From: Chitinophaga filiformis
Lineage (GTDB): Bacteria > Bacteroidota > Bacteroidia > Chitinophagales > Chitinophagaceae
Direction of reading: 5' to 3'
NCBI RefSeq assembly: GCF_023100805.1
Contig: NZ_CP095855.1
Coordinates: 1,612,001-1,676,000, forward strand
DNA: 64,000 nt
Below the pieces are notes generated by a model. That model had not been told where the DNA came from. It saw nothing but the letters and a program-made list of their open reading frames with translations, and searched no databases. A program made the translations under genes and the position numbers. Every line of letters starts with the position of its first letter. The stretch's first letter is position 1. Below are positions 1-9,596 of the stretch, piece by piece.

Positions 1-1635
1 GAAGGAGGTAACACTGCCGCGTTGAGTAAGGAACTGGAGGAGAAGCAGGCACTGCTGACCAGGGTGAAAGAAGAGGAAGTTAAATGGCGGCCTGAGAAAT
101 TTAATCTGCTTTCTGAAAAGGAAAAGAGCATCCATAGAAAGGCATTTACGACGAATGAAAAGGATCCGGATTATCATCAGCTGACGACCCTTCAGTATCA
201 TGATGGTAATACGGAACGCACCATGCAGGTACCTAAGGGAGACATCCTTTACCAGTTCAGGGAGGATGTGAAAAAAGGAGAATTGCCCGCCGTATCCTGG
301 ATCGTAGCGCCGGAAAATTTTTCCGACCACCCGGGAGCCCCCTGGTATGGCGCCTGGTACCTTGCCGAGGTAATGGATATCCTGACACAAAATCCGGAAG
401 TATGGAAGAAAACGATCTTTATACTGGCCTATGATGAAAATGACGGCGACTTCGACCATGTGCCGCCATTTGTACCACCGCATGGGCCTGGCACAGGGCT
501 TGTCTCTGCCGGTATCGATACCAGCGTGGAATATGTAACCCGTGAACAGGAACTGCGAAAGAAAGACATGAAGGAAGAAGATGTGAGAGAGAGCCCTATC
601 GGGCTTGGGTACCGTGTACCATTGATCATTGCTTCGCCATGGAGCCGCGGAGGTCTGGCCTGTTCGGAGGTATTTGACCATACATCGGTACTGCAGTTCC
701 TGGAGCATTACCTCAGCCATAAAACAGGCAAATCCATTGTTGAAAGTAATATCACCGAATGGCGCCGTACGATATGTGGAGATCTGACCTCCGTGTTCCG
801 TCCTTATAACGGGGAGAAAATGCATCTGCCTGTGTTCGGCGATAAAGATACCTTCATTGAAAGCATCCATAAGGCGCAGTTCAAAGAGGTGCCCTCCGGC
901 TTTAAGAAGCTGACAGCCGCAGAGATTGCCGCCATTAACAAGGATACTACAGCACCACATATGGCAAGACAGGAAGATGGTATCCGTCCGGCATGCGCAT
1001 TGCCATATGAAATATATGTTGATGGAAGACCTGGCGGTGACAGGAAATCCTTTGAGATAAAATTCACTGCCGGTACTGACCTGGCGGGCAAAAAGTCTGC
1101 CGGAGTACCATTCAATGTATATGCACCGGGCAAATACCTATCGGCAGATAAAGGTACTTATGAAGCTGTGAGAACATGGGCCTATGCAGTAAAAGCAGGA
1201 GACAGTCTGACAGACAAATGGCCTTTGGAAGCATTTGAGAACGGCCTGTACCATCTGCGGGTATATGGTCCTAACGGTTTCTACAGGGAATTTAAAGGAG
1301 ATGAGAATGATCCATTGGTAGACGTGGTATGTGGATATGAACGAAAGGGCAAAGCATTTACGGGTAATATTTCTCTGCAGTTGAACAATACTGATCATAC
1401 ACACGTATATACTGTAGAGATCACTGATCATGCATATAAAAGCGGTGATCATAAGAAGGTACTGGCGGCAGGTGTAAAATCCTCTATGGTGCTTGATCTC
1501 AGCAAAAGCTACGGTTGGTATGATTTCAGCGTACGTATTTCCGGTAGCAGGACATTTGAAAGAAGATATGCCGGACATGTGGAAAACGGGAAAGTCACAT
1601 TCAGTGACCCTGCGATGGGAAGGGTTAAGTTATAA
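1..1635 (+). CDS. Phosphocholine-specific phospholipase C, 3' part (5' end outside window)
   Basis: The reading frame is open from base 1, so the gene is cut by the window edge; the TTG at 22 is only the first possible start inside it. The visible 545 residues match the C-terminal half of the phosphoesterase-type phospholipase C family, which hydrolyses phosphatidylcholine or sphingomyelin outside the cytoplasm. I see the family block [14 protein letters not shown], then SPWSRGG and [14 protein letters not shown], followed by two beta-rich C-terminal repeats of the DUF756 type (about residues 330-440 and 445-540). The N-terminal signal and first metal ligands lie outside the window. An SDR gene follows after 41 bp on the same strand. 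Family assignment is firm; substrate is inferred. Confidence 0.88.
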   Translation, partial: EGGNTAALSKELEEKQALLTRVKEEEVKWRPEKFNLLSEKEKSIHRKAFTTNEKDPDYHQLTTLQYHDGNTERTMQVPKGDILYQFREDVKKGELPAVSWIVAPENFSDHPGAPWYGAWYLAEVMDILTQNPEVWKKTIFILAYDENDGDFDHVPPFVPPHGPGTGLVSAGIDTSVEYVTREQELRKKDMKEEDVRESPIGLGYRVPLIIASPWSRGGLACSEVFDHTSVLQFLEHYLSHKTGKSIVESNITEWRRTICGDLTSVFRPYNGEKMHLPVFGDKDTFIESIHKAQFKEVPSGFKKLTAAEIAAINKDTTAPHMARQEDGIRPACALPYEIYVDGRPGGDRKSFEIKFTAGTDLAGKKSAGVPFNVYAPGKYLSADKGTYEAVRTWAYAVKAGDSLTDKWPLEAFENGLYHLRVYGPNGFYREFKGDENDPLVDVVCGYERKGKAFTGNISLQLNNTDHTHVYTVEITDHAYKSGDHKKVLAAGVKSSMVLDLSKSYGWYDFSVRISGSRTFERRYAGHVENGKVTFSDPAMGRVKL

Positions 1636-1643
1636 CGAACCTT

Positions 1644-1651
1644 TACCTTTG
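1644..1651 (+). promoter_or_regulatory. Bacteroidota -7 element TACCTTTG before the SDR gene
   Basis: TACCTTTG followed by C matches TAnnTTTG and lies 25 bp before the SDR start. The -33 partner is weak (TTA at 1624-1626, spacing 17). It suggests that the SDR gene can be transcribed separately from the phospholipase gene. Confidence 0.45.
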
Positions 1652-1676
1652 CAGACGAAACCACAAACACGTAATT

Positions 1677-2393
1677 ATGGAATCAATAAAAGGTAAAAAT
1701 GCACTGGTAACGGGTGCCGGAAAGGGAATAGGTAAAGCGGTGGCGAAACAACTGGCAGCGGAAGGCGTGAATCTCGCCTTGCTGGCACGCACGGAAAAAG
1801 ATCTGCAGGCTGTTGCTGAAGAGTTAAAGGGAACAGGTGTAAAGGTGGTATATGCTGTTGCAGATGTGGCTGACAGACATGCTGTGGAAGCGGCGATAGA
1901 GAAAATGAGTACAGCGCTTGGCAGTATCGATATCCTGATCAACAATGCAGGCATCGGTAAGTTTGCAAAATTCCTGGAACTGGAGCCGGAAGAATGGGAG
2001 CAGGTAATAAAGGTGAACCTGTTTGGCGCCTACTATGTGATACGTGCAGTGCTGCCAGGAATGTTGTCCCGTCAGAGTGGAGATATCGTGAATATATCTT
2101 CTACCGCAGGACAGAAAGGGGCGCCGGTAACCAGCGCTTACAGCGCATCTAAATTCGGCCTTATAGGCATGTCTGATTCGCTGATGCAGGAAGTACGTAA
2201 ATCTAATATAAGAGTAACGACATTAACGCCCAGTACCATTGCAACCGATATGGCGATAGATCTGAAACTGACAGACGGTAATCCTGAAAAGGTGATGCAG
2301 CCGGAAGATTTCGCTGAGCTGATCGTAATGCAGTTGAAACTGAACAGGCGAACATTTGTAAAGGAGGCCGGTTTATGGTCTACCAACCCCTGA
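1677..2393 (+). CDS. SDR-family NAD(P)-dependent oxidoreductase (FabG-like)
   Basis: This 238-residue protein is a classical short-chain dehydrogenase/reductase. It has the nucleotide-binding motif TGAGKGIG at the N-terminus, NNAG after the fourth strand, a catalytic Ser in NISSTAG, and the YSASK pair. Length and order are those of 3-ketoacyl-ACP reductase-like enzymes, but the C-terminus lacks the usual GG..MD ending of FabG and reads [14 protein letters not shown], so a role in fatty acid synthesis is not supported. It is cytosolic with no signal peptide. It starts at ATG 1677 and is followed by a strong bidirectional terminator. The substrate is unknown. Confidence 0.9.
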   Translation: MESIKGKNALVTGAGKGIGKAVAKQLAAEGVNLALLARTEKDLQAVAEELKGTGVKVVYAVADVADRHAVEAAIEKMSTALGSIDILINNAGIGKFAKFLELEPEEWEQVIKVNLFGAYYVIRAVLPGMLSRQSGDIVNISSTAGQKGAPVTSAYSASKFGLIGMSDSLMQEVRKSNIRVTTLTPSTIATDMAIDLKLTDGNPEKVMQPEDFAELIVMQLKLNRRTFVKEAGLWSTNP

Positions 2394-2414
2394 GTAATCT
2401 TATCATATTGTTTC

Positions 2415-2446
2415 AAGGTCCCGCACATGGCGGGACCTTTATTTTT
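2415..2446. terminator. Bidirectional terminator, 10-bp stem
   Basis: AAGGTCCCGC (2415-2424) pairs perfectly with 2430-2439 around a 5-nt loop, followed by TATTTTT. It sits between the convergent SDR and SufE-like genes and can serve both. Confidence 0.85.
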
Positions 2447-2870
2447 ACATGGCTTGTAATAGCTGTATCTGATAGGCAACGGCCTGCGACTTCATCTTAC
2501 GCAATATCAATGGCCACTGTACAGAAAAGAATGGCTGGAAAATACCTGATATTTCATTCATGAAATAAATATCGGCATCAGCAATATCCTTGGGATGATT
2601 GCCGGACAATATCCGGCTGAACATGGCCAGCAGGCCATTACTATCCTTGTCATTGGACCAGGCGGTAAACCACACTTTTTCCTTAATATAGACAGCACGG
2701 ACCCACATGTCAGCAATCCAGCCCTGTACACGATAATGATCGTGCTTATATTTATCTTCTATCACCGGTAGTGACTTGGCAATACTATCTATATAATGCT
2801 GGCGGCTTTCTTCATCTTCCAAAAGGAGTACATCCTCGATCAGTTTATCCTGTGTTTCGTTTATTGACAT
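2445..2870 (-). CDS. SufE-family protein lacking the catalytic cysteine
   Basis: The 141-residue product aligns along its length with SufE, the sulfur acceptor that takes persulfide from the cysteine desulfurase SufS. Matching blocks are the SLP turn, the RVQGWIADMWV segment (SufE: IQGCQSQVWI), GLLAMFSRIL, and HPKDIADADI. The catalytic Cys falls at position 51 in E. coli SufE; here residue 51 is Trp, and the protein contains no cysteine at all. It therefore cannot carry a persulfide by the known mechanism. It may be a regulator or scaffold for a desulfurase, or a degenerate paralogue. It stands alone, starts at ATG 2870, and shares its downstream terminator with the SDR gene. The fold call is good; the function is unknown. 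Confidence 0.75.
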   Translation of the reverse strand: MSINETQDKLIEDVLLLEDEESRQHYIDSIAKSLPVIEDKYKHDHYRVQGWIADMWVRAVYIKEKVWFTAWSNDKDSNGLLAMFSRILSGNHPKDIADADIYFMNEISGIFQPFFSVQWPLILRKMKSQAVAYQIQLLQAM

Positions 2871-3028
2871 AGACTCTCGTTTTAAGGTGACAATATGAAA
2901 TTAAGAATATATGCCGAGGATGACCACTCTAAAACGGAAAATGTTTTTACGGTGACAGTTAATGTACGTATGATCCAAATTCTTAATTCAGGTAAGGATC
3001 CATAATGTTCTTAGGGGTGTAGGCCTCC

Positions 3029-3919
3029 TCACTCTTCCAGCTTTTTCGCGATCTTACTAATCAATTTTAGTCTGTCAATAATCACCAGCAGTACAAATGC
3101 TCCGCACAATACACCCAGGGCAGCAAACACCAGATAAGTGAAATAATGTATTGTCCACTCCAGTGATATTCTTACTCTGTGTATAAGACTGATCTTCTTT
3201 TCTGTTGCGCCTTCATACAATGACAGTTTTACCGTGCAGAACTCATTCTCTGTATCAAAATTGCCCAGTTCTACGCCCAGATCCTGCAGCTTACCTTCTG
3301 TCTCAAGTATCTTGTCGTGCAGCGACACGAGATCTGTAATAGGTCCCGGTTTTGATTTTAATTCATTGAGCGATTCCAGTGTTTTCAACAGGGATGCTTT
3401 TTGCGCATTGAGCTGGCGGTATTCGTTGGTCTTGTCTACTTTGGTGATCTGGGTTGCCCTGATGACACCAATTTTCTGAACGGCCAGGTAAAAGGAATCG
3501 AATGCCTCAGGATTCACGCCGATCATCAGGTGCAATTCCCTGCTGCCTTTCAGGCCCAGGGCCTGCTCATATTGTACAATGGCCTTAAAGGCTTCCGTCT
3601 GTGCAGCAATCTGTTTGCTGTCCTGTTCAAAATGGGAGGACTTTGTTTTAACAGAGGCTGTTTTCTCATATTTCTGACTGGGAGAAACGGCCATGTCAGG
3701 TTGATGCTGTGTGGTAGTGCCTTGAAATTGCATCTTTTCGGAAGCATAGTTTTTCCTGAGATTACTGATGCTCTCAAAGAAATCATTGCTGTAGTCGCCT
3801 GACTGGCGGCCATCGGGGGCTACATAGCCGTAAATGAACCTGAAGATAAACAGTATAAGGAAAACAAGGGCTGCCAAACGTACCAGTCCCCAGATACGGG
3901 CTTTAAAACTTTTCATCAT
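3029..3919 (-). CDS. DUF4349-family membrane-anchored protein
   Basis: The 296-residue product has an N-terminal hydrophobic helix (about residues 10-30), an extracytoplasmic region with the YEKTASVKTKSS strand typical of DUF4349, a coiled-coil-like helix (about 170-220, rich in K/L/E), and a C-terminal transmembrane helix (about 255-282) followed by a basic tail. This two-anchor layout is standard for the family, whose function is unknown. The gene is monocistronic or follows topB, 66 bp downstream of it on the same strand. A start at the tandem ATG at 3916 is equally possible. Confidence 0.7.
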   Translation of the reverse strand: MMKSFKARIWGLVRLAALVFLILFIFRFIYGYVAPDGRQSGDYSNDFFESISNLRKNYASEKMQFQGTTTQHQPDMAVSPSQKYEKTASVKTKSSHFEQDSKQIAAQTEAFKAIVQYEQALGLKGSRELHLMIGVNPEAFDSFYLAVQKIGVIRATQITKVDKTNEYRQLNAQKASLLKTLESLNELKSKPGPITDLVSLHDKILETEGKLQDLGVELGNFDTENEFCTVKLSLYEGATEKKISLIHRVRISLEWTIHYFTYLVFAALGVLCGAFVLLVIIDRLKLISKIAKKLEE

Positions 3920-3985
3920 ATAGGGTATAAGTTATGTATGTAAGTTAAGGTAATTTGGTGATTGCGAAGCAGCCGTTGGTAGCTA

Positions 3986-6121
3986 TTATTGCTCTATTGC
4001 CAGCTCAAAGGCGGTATTGAGGATAAGTTTACCTTCTGTTTCACCTTCTGCGCCTGTCAGTTTCCAGCCTTTTATTTTACCGGTTTTGCCTTTGGTTAAC
4101 AGGTCTGCTATCTGTTTGTCTGTCAGCTTTTTCCCAAACACCTCGAAAGGCACCTTAAATCCGCATACTTTGAAATTAGCACAGCCATAGGCTGTATTAC
4201 CCTTCTTCAGCGGATGCGCTTTACATTTCGGGCACTGCTGTTCTTCTATTACGACAGCCTTTTTAGGCTCTTTGGGTTTGGCCTCTTTCTTAGGCTTTTC
4301 CTCTTTCTCCTTTTCTTTTTCTGCCGGTTGATCAGGAGCTATGGTAATTACCTTATAATTGGCCGTCTTTACCTCTTTGGTCAGATCGATGACCATCTGG
4401 ATCAGTTCCTGTTTGAACGTTTCCATGGTATATTCACCCTTTTCTATGAGGCGCAGCTTACGCTCCCATATACCTGTCAGCTCCGGACTTTTCAGCAGTT
4501 CAGTCTGAATAGTATCGATAAGATCAATGCCGGTTTGTGTGGCATAAATATTTTTCTTCCGCTTCTCTATGTACTTTCTGCGGAAGAGGGTTTCTATAAT
4601 ATTCGCACGTGTGGACGGACGGCCAATACCATTATCTTTCAGCAGTTCGCGCATTTCCTCATCATCTACCTGCTTGCCCGCAGTTTCCATTGCACGCAAC
4701 AGCGTCGCTTCAGTAAACGCTTTCGGTGGGGAAGTTTTACCCTGATGTATCCTGGGCGTGTGTGGCCCGCTTTCTCCTACCACAAATACCGGCAGGATCT
4801 TTTCTTCTTCTTCTCCCTCTTTTTTAGGAGCAACATCATTGGCATATACTTCCTTCCAGCCTGGTTCCAGGATCTGCTTACCTGTCACTTTAAATTCTAC
4901 CTGTCCTACCTTACCGAGTACGGTGGTATTGGATATCTTACACTCGGGATAGAAGGCTGCAATGAAACGCCTTGCCACAAGATCGTAAATACGTTTTTCC
5001 TCCAGTCCGAGGTTGGCCGGATAGACCCCTGTTGGAATGATGGCATGGTGATCTGTTACCTTTTTATCGTCGAAGACAGTCTTCAGTTTGGGAATAGGCT
5101 TTGCAAGAACAGGTGCGGTTAATGCAGCATAAGGCGTCATATCCTGCAAAATGCCCGCAACCTTCGGGTGCAGATCTTCCGAGAGGTAAGTAGTATCTAC
5201 CCTTGGGTAAGTGACCAGCTTTTTCTCGTAAAGGTTCTGGATATATTTCAGGGTATCATCCGCAGAATAAGCATATTTCTTATTGGCCTCTACCTGCAAT
5301 GCCGTGAGGTCAAACAAGCGGGGATTGCCCTCTTTGCCTTCTTTTTTCTCGAAGGAAGTGATCTCAAAAGGATGTTCTTTCAGGTAGGCCAGTCCCTTCT
5401 GCGCTCTGTCCAATACCTTGATACGATCAATGGTAGCGGTGAATTCCGTTTCCCGGTATATGGTCTTTAACTCCCAGTATTCTTCAGATACGAAGGCATT
5501 GATCTCTTTCTGGCGGGCTACGATCATGGCCAGGGTAGGAGTTTGTACCCTTCCAATGGAGAGTACGGTTTTCCCCATCGCAAATTTCTTGGTGAACAGC
5601 CGGGTGGCATTCATGCCCAGCAGCCAGTCACCGATTGCCCTGGCACTGCCGGCAGCATAGAGGTTATTATACTGATCAGCGTCTTTCAGTTTCTGGAAAC
5701 CTTCACGAATGGCTTCTTCTGTCAGGGAGGATATCCATAATCTCTTAACAGGAGCGGTACATTGCGCTTTGAGCAAAACCCAGCGCTGGATAAGTTCCCC
5801 TTCCTGCCCGGCATCCCCGCAGTTGATCACTTCTTCACATTGCTGCACCAGTTGTTCTATAACTTTGAATTGTCTCTCGACACCGCTATTGTTAATAAGC
5901 TTGATACCGAAGCTGGACGGGATAATGGGCAGGTCTTCCAGGCGCCAGAACTTCCATTGTTCTGTATAGTCATGCGGTTCCTTCAGGGTACAGAAATGCC
6001 CGAAGGTCCAGGTTACCTGGTACCCATTGCCTTCATAATATCCTTCCTTACGTTGTTTAGCGCCGATTATCTCTGCGATATCTCTCGCTACGCTTGGCTT
6101 TTCAGCAATGCAAACCTTCAT
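3986..6121 (-). CDS. topB: DNA topoisomerase III (type IA)
   Basis: Type IA topoisomerase of 711 residues that cuts and rejoins single strands to decatenate DNA. The Toprim domain is at the N-terminus (AEKPSVARDIAE at 7-18, then NCGDAGQEGELIQRW near 100-114). The catalytic tyrosine is Tyr305 in LVTYPRVDTTYL. GRPSTRANII lies in the later core domain. After a Lys/Glu/Pro-rich linker the C-terminus carries one four-cysteine zinc-ribbon-like module (CPKC ... C ... C). The frame opens at a TTG (6127), but I chose the ATG six bases further in because it begins directly with the conserved MKVCIAEKPS. The next gene in the same direction lies 45 bp upstream. Confidence 0.95.
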   Translation of the reverse strand: MKVCIAEKPSVARDIAEIIGAKQRKEGYYEGNGYQVTWTFGHFCTLKEPHDYTEQWKFWRLEDLPIIPSSFGIKLINNSGVERQFKVIEQLVQQCEEVINCGDAGQEGELIQRWVLLKAQCTAPVKRLWISSLTEEAIREGFQKLKDADQYNNLYAAGSARAIGDWLLGMNATRLFTKKFAMGKTVLSIGRVQTPTLAMIVARQKEINAFVSEEYWELKTIYRETEFTATIDRIKVLDRAQKGLAYLKEHPFEITSFEKKEGKEGNPRLFDLTALQVEANKKYAYSADDTLKYIQNLYEKKLVTYPRVDTTYLSEDLHPKVAGILQDMTPYAALTAPVLAKPIPKLKTVFDDKKVTDHHAIIPTGVYPANLGLEEKRIYDLVARRFIAAFYPECKISNTTVLGKVGQVEFKVTGKQILEPGWKEVYANDVAPKKEGEEEEKILPVFVVGESGPHTPRIHQGKTSPPKAFTEATLLRAMETAGKQVDDEEMRELLKDNGIGRPSTRANIIETLFRRKYIEKRKKNIYATQTGIDLIDTIQTELLKSPELTGIWERKLRLIEKGEYTMETFKQELIQMVIDLTKEVKTANYKVITIAPDQPAEKEKEKEEKPKKEAKPKEPKKAVVIEEQQCPKCKAHPLKKGNTAYGCANFKVCGFKVPFEVFGKKLTDKQIADLLTKGKTGKIKGWKLTGAEGETEGKLILNTAFELAIEQ

Positions 6122-6166
6122 AGTCAATTGAACAGGGATGCAAATGTCGTATAAATAGACAGAAAG

Positions 6167-7837
6167 CTACTTAACTTCTGCCAGGTATTTATGCACAAAG
6201 CTGATGGCCATAGAACCTTCACCTACTGCCGCGGCTACCCTGTTCATGGCATGGGCGCGTACATCGCCGGCGGCAAAGATGCCGGGACAGCTGGTTTCCA
6301 ACAGGTAAGGATCACGGTTCTGTTTCCAGATCTTATTGAAAGAGTCGTAGTTTTTGAGGTCCCTGCCGGTTTCAATAAACCCTTTATCGTCTTTGATGAT
6401 GTCCAGCTCAATCCAGTCAGTGAATGGTTTAGCGCCTATGAATATATAGAGGGCATCAGCGTTCACCTGCCTGCGCTCTTTGGTTTCAATATTACAGAGG
6501 CAGAGTTGTTGCAGCTTTTCTTCACCCATTGCCTCAGCAATTTCTGTTTTCGGCAATACGGTGATATTTGACGTACCGGCAATCTGTTCTATGAGGTAGG
6601 CAGACATGGTACTGGTCAGGTCCTCTCTGCGGATGATGATATAAATGCTCTTCGCAAATTTAGACAGGTACATGGCGGCCTGGCCGGCGGAATTACCACC
6701 GCCTACAATGTACACTTCTTTATCTTTACAGGCGGCTGCCTCAGTGGTGGCTGCACCGTAGTAAATGCCTGCGCCGGTGAAGTCTGATACACCTTTTGTT
6801 TCCAGCTGGCGATAATCCACACCCGTAGTGATGATCACACTGCGTGTATTGATCTCCGTACCATCTTCCAGCACGATCTTCTTATAACCGTCTTTCTGTT
6901 TTATATCTTTCACTGATTGCGGTGTAATGAATTCCGTGCCCAGCCTGGTAGCCTGTGCAATAGCACGCCGGGTCAGTTCTGCGCCGCTTAGTCCGCTGGG
7001 GAAGCCAAGGTAGTTCTCAATACGCGAGCTCGTACCTGCCTGCCCGCCGGGAGCCCGTTTTTCTATCAGTAATGTTTTTAGTCCTTCAGAAGCACCGTAC
7101 ACGCCTGCCGCCAGTCCCGCCGGACCGGCGCCAATGATCACCACGTCGTAAACATCCAGCTTCACCTGTGGGTTAAGCCCGGCTTTGCGTGCTATGTCCA
7201 GGATCGACGGACAGGAAAGACAACCCCCATCGTCAAAGATCACCACCGGGAGGTCTTTGATGGAAAGGTTGTTGACATTCAACAGCCGTGTAGCTTCTTC
7301 TGAAGCCTGTACATCGAGCCATTGGTAGGGGATGAGGTTGCCTGCCAGGAAGTCCTTGATGGCATGCGACTTTGGTGAAAACTGGTAGCCCAGCACCTTG
7401 ATGCCCTTAAAATCCGGGCGGTATATAGCCTGCCAGTTATCCAGCAGGTCATCGATGATTGGATATAATTTCTCTTCCGGAGGGCTCCAGGGTTTCACCA
7501 GGTAATAGTCCAGTTGTACCGCGTTGATGGCCCGGATAGCCGCATCTGTATCAGAATAGGCTGTCAGCAGCACTCGTCTCGCATCCGGATAGTATTCCAT
7601 CGCTTTTTCCAGGAATTCCACGCCTTCCATTTCAGGCATACGCTGATCTGAAATGAACATGGCCACCGTCTCACCTTTGTTCTTTAACTCCAGTAAAGAT
7701 TCCAGCGCTTCACTAACTACGGTTGTGCTTATTATTTTATAGTTATCGCGGTATTTCTGTTTGAGATCTCTCACAATGGCACGTAAAACTTGTGCATCGT
7801 CATCAATACAGAGAATATATGGCTGATTGTGATTCAT
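6167..7837 (-). CDS. Fused receiver / glutaredoxin-like / thioredoxin reductase-like FAD oxidoreductase
   Basis: A 556-residue fusion. Residues 6-125 are a response-regulator receiver with the acidic DDD pocket, phosphoacceptor Asp64 (FISDQRMP) and Lys115. Residues 143-225 resemble a glutaredoxin-fold domain, but the usual CPxC reads SPKS; a different pair, Cys206-x-x-Cys209 (GGCLSCPS), is present. Residues 229-556 are a TrxR-like flavoprotein with FAD motif GAGPAG and NAD(P) motif GGGNSAG. The redox CATC of thioredoxin reductase reads AATT (362-365). Phosphorylation may thus gate a flavin enzyme that does not use the TrxR disulfide. The kinase partner is probably the next gene upstream. I chose ATG 7837 over the TTG at 7867 because the receiver begins right there. 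Confidence 0.88.
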   Translation of the reverse strand: MNHNQPYILCIDDDAQVLRAIVRDLKQKYRDNYKIISTTVVSEALESLLELKNKGETVAMFISDQRMPEMEGVEFLEKAMEYYPDARRVLLTAYSDTDAAIRAINAVQLDYYLVKPWSPPEEKLYPIIDDLLDNWQAIYRPDFKGIKVLGYQFSPKSHAIKDFLAGNLIPYQWLDVQASEEATRLLNVNNLSIKDLPVVIFDDGGCLSCPSILDIARKAGLNPQVKLDVYDVVIIGAGPAGLAAGVYGASEGLKTLLIEKRAPGGQAGTSSRIENYLGFPSGLSGAELTRRAIAQATRLGTEFITPQSVKDIKQKDGYKKIVLEDGTEINTRSVIITTGVDYRQLETKGVSDFTGAGIYYGAATTEAAACKDKEVYIVGGGNSAGQAAMYLSKFAKSIYIIIRREDLTSTMSAYLIEQIAGTSNITVLPKTEIAEAMGEEKLQQLCLCNIETKERRQVNADALYIFIGAKPFTDWIELDIIKDDKGFIETGRDLKNYDSFNKIWKQNRDPYLLETSCPGIFAAGDVRAHAMNRVAAAVGEGSMAISFVHKYLAEVK

Positions 7838-7891
7838 ATTATTCGTTCTTAGAATGGCATAAGTCAATTCAAAATTAACTTATAAATGCGA

Positions 7892-9298
7892 TTATCCATG
7901 AATGGGGAGCGACACGATAAACCGGGTTTCTCCCGGTTTAGATTCTACACTCAGATAGCCTTTATGCTGGCGGACGATCTGTGATACTATATCCAGTCCA
8001 AGGCCTGTGCCTTTACCCGGGTCTTTTGTCGTAAAGAAGGGATCATATATTTTAGCGATGATACTTTCCGGTATACCGGGGCCATCGTCAGTGATGATAA
8101 CTTTCAGACAATCTTTGTCCCGTTCCGTTTTGATGGTGAGTTTTCCCTTTTTATTCACCTCCATCGCATCCAGCGCGTTATCGATCAGGTTGGTCCATAC
8201 CTGGTTCAGTTCTCCGATCAGTGCACGAAGGGGAGGCAGGCTGGTATCATATTGCTCTACCAGTTCAATGTTCCCTTTGCGTAATTTATACTGCAGGATG
8301 GAAAGCGTATTACGGATGCCATCATGGATATTGGTAAGTTGTTTATCATAGCCCTTATCCATATGGGTGAATGATTTTACGGAGCCTACCAGGTCTGCAA
8401 TGCGTTTGGATGCTTCTTCAATATCGGATACTATTTTTTCTGTAACCAGGTTATTATTGATCCAGTTGAACACAGGTGAAATATCATTGGCTCCCAGGCG
8501 GTGTCTGAACTCGTCGAGCTTTTCCTTGGTAAATCCAAACTCCACGAAGTTCTCTGCCAGTTCCACGCTATTCTCCACATTGAGCTCGTCGAGCCATTCG
8601 GTCAATTCATCTTCCTTCTGGGAACGTTGTACAAGCGTGAGACTGGATCCCTGTGATTTGTGCTGTGAGAGCACCTCAAACATCTTCTCCTTGACAAGAT
8701 CGATCGCTGCTGCGTCCATACGGATCTCCATGATCCGTTTGAAGAACTCCGGCTGTAATTGCAGGTGTTTTTTCATGGAATAGGCGCCCCTTACAACGGC
8801 TGCTGCCGGATTATTCAGTTCATGTGCCAGCCCTGCAGACAATTTACCCAGCGCCATCATCTTTTCACTTTGGCGCAGGAAAGAGGTGTAGTCCCTCACC
8901 CGGTTAGTCATAATATGCACAAGGGCCTGCGTCAGCTCAAAATGATTGCGGATCAGTTCCTGTATTTTCTCAATAGGAAGATTGAGGACTACCGTATCTT
9001 CAATCACTTCTCCTGTTACCTGGTATACTGTTCCCCTGGAAAAAGGAAGATAGCCTACTATTTTGCCAGGTTCTACTATAAGGAGTTCGCGCAGCTCATT
9101 GTTCTGCATCTGGCATATTCTCACCAAACCGGATACAATAAGCTGGGTGCCGAGCATCATGTCATCGACTTTGAACATATAAGTACCGGCGGCATATTCT
9201 TGCCGTTCACTATTATCTATGAACCATTGTAACTGGTTGTCGGGAACGCCCTGAAGTGTCTCAATGGAGCGCATCCATTCAACGGTGATATTAGTCAT
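7892..9298 (-). CDS. Sensor histidine kinase with N-terminal cyclic nucleotide-binding-like domain
   Basis: A 468-residue soluble kinase. Residues 10-130 form a Crp-type effector domain, followed by a HisKA domain with phosphorylated His159 in GLAHELNNPAA, a long helical insert (about 175-300), and a HATPase_c domain (DNALDAM, DDGPGIP, GKGTGLGLDIV). There is no transmembrane segment, so it senses a cytosolic signal. It lies 54 bp upstream of the receiver/flavoprotein fusion in the same direction, and the two very likely form one two-component system. Crp-domain kinases paired with TrxR-like response regulators are a known Bacteroidota arrangement. The start is ATG 9298. Confidence 0.88.
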   Translation of the reverse strand: MTNITVEWMRSIETLQGVPDNQLQWFIDNSERQEYAAGTYMFKVDDMMLGTQLIVSGLVRICQMQNNELRELLIVEPGKIVGYLPFSRGTVYQVTGEVIEDTVVLNLPIEKIQELIRNHFELTQALVHIMTNRVRDYTSFLRQSEKMMALGKLSAGLAHELNNPAAAVVRGAYSMKKHLQLQPEFFKRIMEIRMDAAAIDLVKEKMFEVLSQHKSQGSSLTLVQRSQKEDELTEWLDELNVENSVELAENFVEFGFTKEKLDEFRHRLGANDISPVFNWINNNLVTEKIVSDIEEASKRIADLVGSVKSFTHMDKGYDKQLTNIHDGIRNTLSILQYKLRKGNIELVEQYDTSLPPLRALIGELNQVWTNLIDNALDAMEVNKKGKLTIKTERDKDCLKVIITDDGPGIPESIIAKIYDPFFTTKDPGKGTGLGLDIVSQIVRQHKGYLSVESKPGETRFIVSLPIHG

Positions 9299-9551
9299 GG
9301 AAGGATGATTATTGACCAGAAAGATACTTATAATTCAGCTAGGTTCCCAACTGTGATAGTTGTCGGATTTCTGTTGAAATAGGTCTAAATCATCAGATGG
9401 AGCGTCTTACAAACATGGTTCCTAAAACAGATCGCCCTGAGGGGGCTGGTAATAACATCCAATACGTATTACAAATAATACCTGATCACTATAAATGCTG
9501 TTCCCTGCAACCGGCGGCTGACTGAAATCAACCAGATGGGTGAAAGCATAA

Positions 9552-9586
9552 GGTTTTGCAAGTGGGAACTACCCACCTGCAAAACC
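9552..9586 (-). terminator. 15-bp hairpin downstream of the hydrolase gene
   Basis: The arms 9552-9566 and 9572-9586 pair along 15 bp around a 5-nt loop. The one non-Watson-Crick pair is G-U in the minus transcript but A-C in the plus transcript, which favours the minus strand, ending the gene at 9597. No long U tract follows. The rest of 9299-9596 shows nothing else I can support. Confidence 0.6.
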
Positions 9587-9596
9587 GCTATGAATA

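Noticed and set aside
4214-5122. 302-codon frame antisense to topB
   Set aside because: It lies entirely within the well-supported topB gene, is rich in Phe/Leu/Arg as expected of a complement of Lys/Glu-rich coding, and has no motif.
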